From assembly GCA_003254885.1 (NCBI GenBank), contig QANT01001747.1, forward strand, positions 1 to 43,342: a stretch of DNA of 43,342 nt, in the 5' to 3' direction. A model generated the notes under the pieces. The model did not search any database. It was not told the origin of the DNA and worked only from the letters and a program-made list of their open reading frames with translations. Source of the DNA: Purshia tridentata (taxonomy: Eukaryota > Streptophyta > Magnoliopsida > Rosales > Rosaceae). Below, one piece after another: positions 25,841 through 39,182 of the stretch; the stretch's first letter is position 1; each line of letters opens with the position of its first letter. A program made the translations under genes and the position numbers.

Positions 25841-26240
25841 TAGTGGTGAATTCAGAAATTTTTCTTCGCCTCCTCCTTCAATTTTGTCTTCTATTTGGGA
25901 GGACTCTATTGGAGTTAGCCGCAAACGTGGTTTAGTTCTATTTGTTTTGGGCGTTAAGCCCCGTTTGTAACAAAAATAAAAAGAATTTAGAAATTTTTCA
26001 CTATAAGAATAAAATGAAAAAGCGCTTACTTATTTATTTAAAATAAAAAAAACTCTTAAATATTAATTCACAAAACTTTCAATTCATAGCACACAATAGT
26101 ATAAGTTGTTTGAGGCATTTTGACAAACGCATTGCCCCAATTTCTTAAGGAACAAAACCAATTCAAAGGGGCAAACATCTAAGATCCAAGGGAAGAACTT
26201 AATTTATTGGATCTTTTGCCCTAGAGTAGATTCACCACTA
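25841..26240. mobile_element. hAT-like MITE, 400 bp
   Basis: The left end TAGTGGTGAATTC and the right end GATTCACCACTA are inverted repeats, matching over 11 of the outer 12 bases. The ends fit the hAT terminal pattern (YAGNG). The flanks CTTGTATG (25833-25840) and ATTGTATG (26241-26248) are 8 bases with 7 identical, as expected for an 8-bp hAT target duplication that has mutated once. There is no transposase inside, so it is non-autonomous. Confidence 0.75.
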
Positions 26241-26625
26241 ATTGTATGAGATTTTATTCAAAATGACTCAAATATTCATATTGTTGTCGTTGCAAATTAT
26301 TAAGAATTTATATCTTACAAATACTGTATGACATACAAACATATTTGAAAAGACTTATATATTAATAGTAAAAAAATAAATATGTCACAATTTAAGAGTT
26401 AAAAATGTCTTTATATATGTTTGAATAGTATAATTTTTTATTACACAATTGTTTTTGATTACAAATTATCGTAAACCGCGTAGACTTAATTGAAACTTGT
26501 TTAACCACAAAAATTAGAAATAAGAAAAGTTAAACAACAATTACCAAAAGTGTAACCAGTCTAGGAAAAAAAACTAACAAAAAAGAAACCATAGGGCTGT
26601 CATATCTTTACAGCTAAACCCATCA

Positions 26626-26651
26626 CACGTGATAGCATCAGGAAACACGTG
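26626..26651. promoter_or_regulatory. Pair of G-boxes (CACGTG)
   Basis: Perfect CACGTG palindromes at 26626-26631 and 26646-26651 are spaced 20 bp apart, about two helical turns. They lie over 2 kb from either flanking gene, so any target gene is unknown. In plants such sites bind bZIP and bHLH factors. Confidence 0.45.
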
Positions 26652-28761
26652 CACCGCGGGCACCTTTCATATCAAGATGATTTCTGAATTAAATAAAATA
26701 ATTTGATGAATTATGAGTGGATGGGAAATTAAGTAAAAGTGAAAAGTCAATTTAGGATTAGAAGCAAAAGTGGTGAGTCATGACTCATGAGGCATGAGAC
26801 TCTATGCATGTGACTTGATTTTACATGATATTTTATAAGATCTTTTGGTCCACTATAATTTAAATAATCAATATCATTATTACCACAGCTAAAAAATTAA
26901 AAGTCAATTTGGTGAGTGAGACCCTCCCTCAGAAAAAAATAAAAATAAAAAAAATAATTGATGACACCATCATTCAACCGTCTAAATTGAAATTTCAACA
27001 CTTCATTATGAATATGGTACCAAATACAATAATACATCACCATTATTTCTATCAGAAAGAAAAAGAATACATCATCATTATTATCTTTCTTTTGTTGTTT
27101 AGTGAATTTTGAAGATCATTTACTTCGGTTTACTATTTTTGGTACACACTACCCTACTCATTACACAGTTACACAGTTAATTTTTTGATTAATCACTTTT
27201 ATTTTCAGATTTTTTTGTCTAAAAAATTTGTTTAGAAAATTGGAAAACTATTTATTTAATAACAGTTAATGACTAAAAGATTTTTAGTTTAGTTGATGTT
27301 TGCAAAGATAACTTTCAAAAAGTAATCTGAAAAATGTACCTAAACTAAACCTTCACAAGGTTACACTGTAAAATAAAAATAAATAAATAAATAAGAAAAG
27401 GAAAGAATATAGAAAGAAAGAAACATTTGTCAACAAGTAAAATGATTGGGACATTGTGTGGCCAATAATGAAACATTTGTTGTAAACTTGTAATTCAACT
27501 TCTTCAATTATTGATGAAATGATAGAATTAGTGAAAATGAATTGTAGAGGGAATGAGAGCCTTTTGGAAATTCTTAACCACTAAAGTTACAAAATTGAAA
27601 AGGAATAGAAGATTTAATTAGTGCAAGTTTACTAAATCAAATGATGTTTTGGATTGTTTGATTAAATAACATTTTTTTTAGAGAGGCGCTATTATCACTC
27701 ATAAAAAGTAATCACGCACTCCTCTATCATTTTATTATCATTTAATTTTCCTTATTAACTTAAATTGTCAAAATTACCCCCAATTAATCGCACTCATCTG
27801 GTTCCATATTATCACACCAAATTAGAATCTACTTACAAATCACAATCACTCTTTCTGGAGCAGTAGTTCTGAATGAGTTGTCAACAACCCTCATACTTAT
27901 TGTTACCTAGCTAATTGGTTTGGGATCTTTAGAGCATATATATTAAACAGGACTAATGGAGGTTGAGGTGTGAGCTTTGGTAGGTGACTGCAAGTCTGCA
28001 AGTGTAGTTTAAGATGTTCCTCCTCAGTTCATGGAGCACAAGAAATAAATTGTTTTGAGGAAAAGAAGAACCATATCTCATCCTATGTATCTTCTATTAT
28101 AATTTTTTTTTTTCATTTCAGCAGATCAAAGCCACAGTTGAGCTCAACAAACTTGAATTGTGGGGTTGAGATGAGTATTAAAATGCAAGTAAGGGTAATT
28201 TTGGTAATTAAACTTGTAAATGGACCGGGGTGGAATCTCATTTTAGCCCTGGTCTGGCCCATTTATCATGGGCTCATAGCTGGGATGCTTCCATGTCATT
28301 CCACTCACTTTGGGGTGCCTGTCCATTTTTCCAACACAAACATGACTGGCAAAGAATTTTAGTCCAAATAATAATTATTATTTTATAGGTTAATTGACTT
28401 TAAATACCAAATTTAGAAACTAGGTACTTAATCCTAAATTTCTATTATTTTATTTACACGAATTTTTATTATATATTTTCTGCTTACACAGTAGAACAAA
28501 GTTAACAACAAATTTTATCAATGTCTTGAGATGATGAATATGGAAATCAAAGAATAAAACCAATGACCTAGCTAGTAGCTAGTAGTAGCAAATTACAATA
28601 ACGGCAAACAATCTATTACTAAATTACAAATTTACACGCAAAATTTTATAACTTTAGTGGTAAAGTACTTATTCTATGTTTCCGCTCAATTTTTAGAACT
28701 GAGCGGAATAATTAATTAATACGAGCAACCCATTTACTGAATGCGGCTACAAATAGCATGA

Positions 28762-28989
28762 TCACGATGAAGTACAAGTCATCTGAGCATTATTGGTTGG
28801 ATGGACTTTCTTCAACACCCAGAAGAAACAACCACTAGACACCATTTCAGTCTTTTCGGATCTAGTAGTACTTGTGCTTGTTGTGCCCAAGTTGGCTCTT
28901 CTTTCTTCCTCTTTTTCCATCTTCAACTTCTTCTTGTAGAGGTCTCGCAGCACATACGCTTCAGCAAAACCACTTCCAGCCACGGACAT
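28762..28989 (-). CDS. Small unknown protein, tandem copy A (75 aa)
   Basis: This is a single-exon frame with a true ATG at 28989. The first part (about residues 8-33) is a charged helix (AEAYVLRDLYKKKLKMEKEE). It is followed by a Ser/Thr-rich linker (about 36-46) and a short Cys/aromatic motif, CFFWVLKKVHP, near residues 54-64. There is no signal peptide or membrane segment. I do not recognise the family. A paralogue 1980 bp away keeps the helix, the CFFWVLKK motif and the N.AQMT tail while the rest differs, which indicates selection on the protein. A TATA box (TATAAATA on the minus strand, 29093-29100) and two W-boxes lie upstream. No function can be assigned; defence is only an inference from the W-boxes and the ALD1 neighbour. 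Confidence 0.75.
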   Translation of the reverse strand: MSVAGSGFAEAYVLRDLYKKKLKMEKEEERRANLGTTSTSTTRSEKTEMVSSGCFFWVLKKVHPTNNAQMTCTSS

Positions 28990-29092
28990 GATGGCCTTAA
29001 AATCTTCAAAGCAATTGTTATGGTTTGGTACTTTCTGGTGTTCAGTTTAAGGAATAAGAAATGGGATATGTTGGGTTTAGGGGGATGAGTAG

Positions 29093-29180
29093 TATTTATA
29101 CACGTTTGTGATGGCTTGGGAAGCAAGCTGCGTGATGTTAGTCGTGACGATATTGTTTCTATTTTAGTTGACTGTTGACT
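29093..29180 (-). promoter_or_regulatory. TATA box and paired W-boxes of small gene A
   Basis: The TATA box (minus strand TATAAATA) is at 29093-29100, about 105 bases upstream of the ATG. TTGACT motifs at 29168-29173 and 29175-29180 lie upstream of it. The same paired motif occurs at the copy B promoter. W-boxes bind WRKY factors. Confidence 0.6.
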
Positions 29181-29300
29181 GTTAAATTGTTTTCGGCGGC
29201 CTAGATACTTCACGTTTTCAGGTGAAGACAAAATTGGTGGATTCCTAGCTGGTGCTTTTCATCTTTTAGGCTTGGTTAACAAGGAAAGGGTATTCCAGCA

Positions 29301-29644
29301 AAAAAGCAAACTACAAGGGCATCATTATAAATTTTTGTCTTCAATAATATCTCAGTCTAGGAAACTTCCCATAAATTTTGATGCCTAATTTGACTATAGG
29401 TGGCGAGCTTTTAGCATGGGTGATGTCATTTAAGTTTAATATATACGTGAGCAATTTATATTAGATACAATGAAAAAGCAAACTACAAGGGCATCATTAT
29501 AAATTTTTTTCTTCAATAATATCTCAGTCTAGGAAACTTCCCATAAATTTTGATCCCTAATTTGACTATAGGTGGCGAGCTTTTAGCATGGGTGATGTCA
29601 TTTAAGTTCAATATATACGTGAGCAATTTATATTAGATACAATG
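29301..29644. repeat. 172-bp direct tandem duplication
   Basis: Copy 1 (29301-29472) and copy 2 (29473-29644) begin AAAAAGCAAACTACAAGGGC and differ at about three positions (for example GATGCC/GATCCC). The repeat lies between the two small genes and does not include their coding sequence. Confidence 0.95.
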
Positions 29645-30517
29645 AGTGAACCAAAGAACCAAAATATAAACAAATAAGGCAATACCACATATGATCCAAC
29701 GAAACTAGTAGTATATATAAATGAGTTAACCAACGAACTTAAATTTAAACAAATGAGACAATACCACATTTGATCCAAATTTTTGAGATTTTCTTCGGTA
29801 TCTCTGGTATTTGATGGTTGGCCATAATTTTATGAAATATTTATCAATAACATTAATTTATATCATGGCATCACTCTGTTTTAGATAGATTGTGATTTGT
29901 AAATGATTAAATTATCATCTGGAACAGCACTATAAACTACCAACGTCCAGCCAAGAAAGAAGGCCAAAAGGTGCCCTGTTGGATCATGGAGAATACAGTA
30001 CAAGTCCCAAACTCCCAACCTATAATGAGGCCGAGGATCAAAATTCTTATGAAATATGAAGAATGCAATACTTCAAATCAAATGTCAAGTAAGATCAATT
30101 AATTATTCCTTATGGCCTGTTAATGGGCCCAAGTCCAAACTTGCTAATGGGCCGGGTTAGGATCTCATTTGTTTATCCCTGGTCTGGCCCATCTATCATA
30201 GGCTCATAGCCTGGATGCTTCAATGACATGTCATTCAACATTTCACCTGCCATTGTTGGCAAAGTTTTTTAGTCCAAATAATAACAATTTTTATTAGAAG
30301 GATTTTTTCTTCTTCCAACATAGTAGAATAAAGTTTACAAATTTTATCAATGTCTTTCTACTGACATTGTTAAGATGAAAATGGAAAATAATAAAAGCAA
30401 TTTCTTAGCTAGTAGCAAATTACAATAACCACAAACAATCCTATAACTTTATTTGTAGAGCACTTATTCTATACATGAGCTCAATTTTAAAGGCCACGAT
30501 GGCAAGTGAGTTTCACT

Positions 30518-30618
30518 CGTCTTTTTTTAATTACATTGGAGGGAATCGAACTTAAATCTAACATAATTCTAACTATTATCTCAACCAGTCTCATCACTTA
30601 GGCTAACTCTGAAAGTTT
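30518..30618 (-). mobile_element. Short SINE with target-site duplication
   Basis: Read on the minus strand, the element has an internal B-box-like AGTTCGATTCC (30542-30552), a weaker A-box-like segment before it (TGGTTGAGATAATAG), and an A-rich 3' tail. It is flanked by AGTGAGTTTCACT (30505-30517) and AGTGAGCTTCACT (30619-30631), a 13-bp duplication with one mismatch. It lies just past the 3' end of small gene copy B and is absent at the matching place of copy A. Confidence 0.75.
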
Positions 30619-30714
30619 AGTGAGCTTCACTAATCTGCACATGTCCATTTAGTGAATGCAGCTAAACAAAGCATGAGAGCCTGAACGCAACACAATAAAA
30701 GTTACTGGTTCCAA

Positions 30715-30969
30715 TTAAGTACTGGCAGCTTGATCTGCAGTTTGATCAGCTGAACAAGTAGTCATCTGGGCATTACTGCTTGGATTGATTTTCTTCAACA
30801 CCCAGAAGAAACAAGCACTACACCTTACCATTTCACTCTTTTCAGGTCTAGTACTTGTGCTTTCTGTGCCCAACTTGGCTCTTATTTTTTCCTCTTCCAT
30901 CTGCAACTTCTTCTTGTGGAGATCTCGCCACACATGTGCTTCAGCAAGATCATAACCTGCACTGGACAT
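30715..30969 (-). CDS. Small unknown protein, tandem copy B (84 aa)
   Basis: This single-exon frame has an ATG at 30969 and a TAA at 30715. It is a paralogue of the gene at 28762-28989. It shares the start MS.AG....AEA.V.RDL.KKKL.ME, the linker G..STST, the motif CFFWVLKK and NAQMT, but has a longer Ala/Thr-rich tail (about residues 73-84). The charged helix spans about residues 8-33. There is no signal peptide, membrane span or known domain. A TATA box and two W-boxes lie upstream, as in copy A. The SINE just downstream may sit in or near its 3'UTR. The function is unknown; it may be a small plant-specific stress protein, but that is inference. Confidence 0.75.
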   Translation of the reverse strand: MSSAGYDLAEAHVWRDLHKKKLQMEEEKIRAKLGTESTSTRPEKSEMVRCSACFFWVLKKINPSSNAQMTTCSADQTADQAAST

Positions 30970-31097
30970 GGCCTAAATTTTTTTGAAACCAAGTGTTTTG
31001 AACTTTTGGTTTGTTCTTCAATTTAAAGAAGAAATGGGTTTGTTGAAATTGATGGGAGCTAGTTTGGCACTTGAGAGACATTCATAGGGTGATGAGT

Positions 31098-31150
31098 CTT
31101 TTATAAACGTTTGTGAAGACTTGGGACGCAAGAAGACTTGACTGTTGACT
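31098..31150 (-). promoter_or_regulatory. TATA box and paired W-boxes of small gene B
   Basis: The TATA box (minus strand TATAAAAG) is at 31098-31105, about 130 bases upstream of the ATG. TTGACT motifs are at 31138-31143 and 31145-31150. The string CTGTTGACTGTTAA is identical in the copy A promoter, and ACGTTTGTGA beside the TATA box is shared too. Confidence 0.6.
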
Positions 31151-31159
31151 GTTAATTAA

Positions 31160-32235
31160 TTAATAGGTAAAGACAAAGGTGGTGCCTGCTGCTTTTGCTG
31201 TTATACATACATGTATATGCTTGGTTACCAAGTAAATTATGGTCTTCTAGCAAAAAATCAAATTACACGGTCAATTTTATAGTTTTCTTCTTTGGTCTTT
31301 GGTGAGTAGCTTTAATAATGGATTTGGATTCTCTATTATGCAGTTTTTTTCTGTTATGCTTCTACAAATCTAAGGGTTATAAATACATTTTGGATAGTTT
31401 TTGCTTATTCTAATTGTGTAGTCAATTATTTCAAATCTATGAGTTATGAATACATTTTTTATTCTCTACTGTGCAGTTTGTTTTGTTATAATTCTAGTCA
31501 TCTATTACAAATCTAAATATATCTTGGATTCTTGGCTGTGCAGTACACTATTAGAATTTAATTTTCAAGCAAAAATAAACAGAAAAAAAATAAGCAAAGA
31601 ATCTGAATCTTTTGATACTATCATTGTCTCGAATCTTATATTTTTAATCGATTACCATGACTTTGACTAAAATACAATTTTGATAGCCAAAAAAAATGGT
31701 GTTTCATTTCATATCACCAATTTGTACACAGACCATGTTTGTACAAATATGATAGAGGTTAGAACGAAAATAGGAGAGAGATAAGGAAGAAACAGAAGTT
31801 TTTTTAAAATTTTTAATTTCATTTTTTATAAAAGGTTTAGGGTTTCTCTTTCAAGAAAATTTTAAAAAAAATTTTATTTTAAGTTTTTTTTTTTTTTTTG
31901 AGGACCTATAAGTTTTACTTCATTTATCCCATAGCATCACTGTATTTATATAAATTTGAGTTTGTAAATGATTTAATTATCATCTGGAGATAGCTCTAAA
32001 ACTACCAAAGTACAACAAGAATGAAGGCCAGAAGCTGTGCCCTGTTGAATGAGGGCTAATAAAATACTTATGAAAAATGCAATACAATTAAAATTAGATT
32101 TGTCCTTATATTACTAATTAATTAAGCATCCTTATTTTATTGATATCATCAAGCAATAAAGTCCACCAAGGAAGATAGACACACTTGCTCAAAGTAGTGT
32201 CACCATGTCAAACATTAGTTATAAAAAAAGTTGAG
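31160..32235. other. Spacer between small gene B and the aminotransferase
   Basis: This spacer is AT-rich, with no gene recognised. At about 31321-31550 it holds a poor tandem repeat in which TGCAGT and ACAAATCTA motifs recur with roughly 110-bp spacing. The end near 32200 is the 3'UTR of the aminotransferase gene. Confidence 0.5.
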
Positions 32236-35858
<3,623 letters not shown>

Positions 35859-36839
35859 CCAGCAAACATGAATGGAACTAGATGAGTTCACGACATAAAA
35901 GATGGAGTAAAAAAATTAAAACAAAAACATTTGAACAATGACATGTATGCAAGGACTGTATTAACCTATTTAACAATTTATAACCTGGTCCAGAATCTTT
36001 TAGGCTGCAATGAAATGTAAGAAGGTGCGCATATACGCGATGACAGTTGAAGATAATGCATAATTTGTTTCAACAGTTTGTCTCAGTCGATAAAAAAATC
36101 ACAGTAGAGGAATACTGATAATTTGAGTGATGATACCAACAGCATTCACAACATCAACAATATATATAGTTGAGGATGGTTGGGGTTGGCAGTTGACATG
36201 CCTTAAAGCCCCTACAAGCAATGTGCACTATTGACAATTGCAGTTGTAGATATGGCCAAAGAAAGTTCTAAGCTAGCTCCTGGAAGCAAACAAATATTGC
36301 AAAATGAATCTACTCATGAAATACATCACCATACATGCATGTCCTCTTATTTTTAGACAACTCCTTGGAAAATGATGTCTATGAATACTGCTCCAATTAA
36401 TGATTCAATGAACATAGTTCATTTCTGTGGAAAATATCATCATGGTTTTTCCCTGAACCTACCAAGCACCTTTCCCTAGTCGAGTGCTGATGAACATGAG
36501 GCAGAAGTTACTGACACTTTGAATTATGGGAAGTGGGAAAGCAGGCCAATGCCTACAGAAAGCTCCAAACATATAGAAAAGTCATGAGGCCACCTGGCAC
36601 AAGACTGTTTTGGAGTTAAATTAATTTGTGCCATGACATAAATGATTAAAACCCACAAGCCATTCATGTAAAAATAAAATTTGGTACGCCCTTGTGGGAT
36701 TGGCTGCTACAGAAACTTCGTAACAAAGATTTCAGTTAGGTAATGCCTTGGGACTTTTGGCTTGAACATTATATCAAAGAGATGCAACAACTTCATATTT
36801 AATTCTGCAGATTGCTGACTGAACACTACATTGCACAAA

Positions 36840-37493
36840 CTAAAACAATAATTTAACTTCAGAAGATGTATCAGTAACTTCTGAGATGCTCTCACTGTGG
36901 AATTCCACACCATCAGGACTTGGAAAATTCTCATCTTTTACGAAACCCAGTGGAGGAAATTTCCCTTTGAAACCTACAGCAGCACCATACAGCTGGCAGT
37001 AAAGCAGCCCATGCAAAATTTTGACTACTTTTGTGAAGTACTTTTAACTTTTAAGTAAGCACGTCGATGTTACAGAGCTCGCCAAACTTTGAATTGTCTG
37101 TCCTTTTAACAACATAATCTTTTCAAAATAAAATTACAAAGTTAAAAGAAAGAAAAAAACATCACTTTTAACTTTCTAAACTTTTTCAACCAATTGTTTT
37201 GTTACTTTTGTTTTTTTTTTCTTTGCTAGCTATCTTTCGTTAAAATGCCTTGATATTTACAATTTATAATAAAAAGTCAATTGACGCTCACCAGTTTTAA
37301 TAAAAAAATAAAAATATTATACATTTCAACTTTAGAGGTAAAACAGTAGACAAAATAAGGAACCTTGGAAGACGAGCCATTGCCAATAATAGAGGGTTCA
37401 TTAATTGGTGTAAGAGCCTTCTTATTTTGTCGTAACTTCTTTCCGCATGAGAGAAAAGTTTTCGCCAATATAGTAGGATCCAATTCAATGGAC
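36840..37493 (-). pseudogene. Two-exon 3' remnant of an unrecognised gene
   Basis: Two coding-like blocks on the minus strand join in phase. Block 1 (37493-37364) starts after the acceptor AATATAG and reads SIELDPTILAKTFLSCGKK and then LRQNKKALTPINEP. It ends AAG|GT. Block 2 (37040-36840) starts after AAAAG, runs 66 codons (YFTKVVKILHGLLYCQLYGA, VGFKGKFPPLGFV, SPDGVEFHSESISEVTDTSS) and ends in TAG. The codon and residue composition look protein-coding, unlike the surrounding AT-rich frames. No start codon or upstream exon is present: a Tourist-like MITE and a tandem duplication occupy that side. I do not recognise the family. It could instead be the 3' end of a living gene with distant 5' exons, or an alternative partner of ALD1, but a truncated remnant fits best. 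Confidence 0.5.
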
Positions 37494-37593
37494 CTATATT
37501 CTTTTGTTTTTTCTTATGGTGAAATTGCAACTTTATAATAGATCTATTCAATTTAGGTGTGAGGTTTTATTTCAAAAGTCTTAATGCTATTAA

Positions 37594-37885
37594 GGGTTTG
37601 TTTGGCACTGCTTTTCAGAAGCGTTTTTATTTTGTAGAGCTTTTGTTAGAAGCAGTTTTACAAATAAGCACGTACAAGTTTTTATAAAAATTATATGTAA
37701 TTCATGCAAAAACACTTGAAGTCTTTCTTGATAAAAGCACATGTCAGGTGCTTCTCAAAAAACTCCTTAAAAGCGCTTTTATAACCCAGAAGCACTTATG
37801 TATATTTCTGCCAAACAATACCAAAAATGCTTTCAGATTAATAAAAACGCTTTTAGCAATTCTAAAAACACTGTTAAACAAACCC
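37594..37885. mobile_element. Tourist-like (PIF/Harbinger) MITE, 292 bp
   Basis: The left end GGGTTTGTTTGGCACTG and the right end CACTGTTAAACAAACCC are inverted repeats with a few mismatches. The trinucleotide TAA flanks both sides (37591-37593 and 37886-37888), the target duplication expected for PIF/Harbinger elements. Internal sequence has many GCTTTT and AAAAGC palindromic pieces and no coding sequence. Confidence 0.8.
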
Positions 37886-38098
37886 TAATAATATACCACT
37901 ACTTATATATATATATATTATAGATTATCAGGTCATTTTATTTATGTAATTCGTTATTTACAATCATTACTTAGATTAAATCACACAACTCAAATTTAAA
38001 TTTATTATACACAAACATAGAGAATTCAAGAGAGCTTCTATCATGCGGAACCAAAATGTAAAATATGTGCAAATTTTGCACTACTGACATGTAGGAGA

Positions 38099-38411
38099 GA
38101 CCCACCAAATGCAAACAAAATACAAACTATCCACATCCATTCCGTAATTTCTTTCCGTATGAGAGAATTCTCCGAAAATGCAAACCCCTTTAGAAGATGT
38201 TAAAGTATCCGGCCTGATTTTTTCAGTAGTTTCCTAACTCTCACAATACCATAAAGACCCACCAAATGCAAACAAAATACAAACTATCCACATCCATTCC
38301 GTAATTTCTTTCCGTATGAGAGAATTCTCCGAAAATGCAAACCCCTTTAGAAGATGTTAAAGTATCCGGCCTGATTTTTCAGTAGTTTCCTAACTCTCAC
38401 AATACCATAGA
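38099..38411. repeat. 157-bp direct tandem duplication
   Basis: Copy 1 (38099-38255) and copy 2 (38256-38411) begin GACCCACCAAATGCAAACAA. They differ by one T in a T-run and a few end bases. Each holds a 25-base segment (38143-38167 and 38300-38324) that matches block 1 of the nearby gene remnant at 23 of 25 bases. Confidence 0.95.
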
Positions 38412-38939
38412 TTTCATCTCATACAAGAGAGTTTAAAGAAAATTGAAAATAAAGTTGGATTGTAAAGCATGTGTCGTGTTTTTCTCAAAAAAAAAGGAAA
38501 AAAGAATAGCATGTATCTTGTTAGAATAAATGTGTGCATGAGACTCTCATATATACTAAATTTATAGGACTTTCGACTAATAAGGCCCTAAAATACTTTA
38601 AATGTATTTATAAGTCTATAGGTAGGTGGAGGCTTTCAGATTATAAGATCAATGAAACTCGAACGCTGCCTTACTAACCCAGAATTATTATATCTCATAA
38701 TTTATATTTTATTATAAGATGCAATTTATCTCAACGGTAGAATATCTTTAAAGATGAAAAATAAATTTATACCTTAGTAGTAAAAAGTGAATTCATCAAA
38801 ATAAAGAATTTGGTAGAAATTTTTTTTTTTTTTTTGGGAAAATGAAATGGCGTGGCATGACTTCATAGTCAAAACATGGTAATCGACGGTTGGTATGGAG
38901 GAGTTCACTGTGTTTACCTTAGGCTTGTTCACTTTTTAA

Positions 38940-39140
38940 CTCTTACTTCTCTTCTCAGTTTCTCACTGCCCCTGTAATGTAGTGTCTTCCTCTGTGAAAA
39001 ACCCTAATTCAAGCACAGTCACAGAAGCAATCCACAGTATTTGGATTAGCCCCAAGTTAAGCTGCTTCTTCTTCAGCTCCTCACTTTCAAAAAAGGTAGC
39101 TCTTAGCTCTCGCCTGCTGTCATGTCTGCTGGATCAGGTC

Positions 39141-39182
<42 letters not shown>

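Larger units (their letters stand above)
24300..28700. other. 4.4-kb spacer with a MITE and possible regulatory islands
   Basis: The first part is the likely promoter of the coiled-coil gene (-). I find no gene. It contains a less AT-rich island (about 25340-25690), a 400-bp hAT-like MITE (25841-26240), two G-boxes (26626-26651) and a 14-bp bZIP-type palindrome (26774-26787). From about 28190 it enters the duplicated segment that carries the small gene. Confidence 0.6.

Noticed and set aside
28138-28362. A 74-residue plus-strand frame
   Set aside because: It lies in the duplicated 3' flank of the small genes and is not kept open in the second copy.
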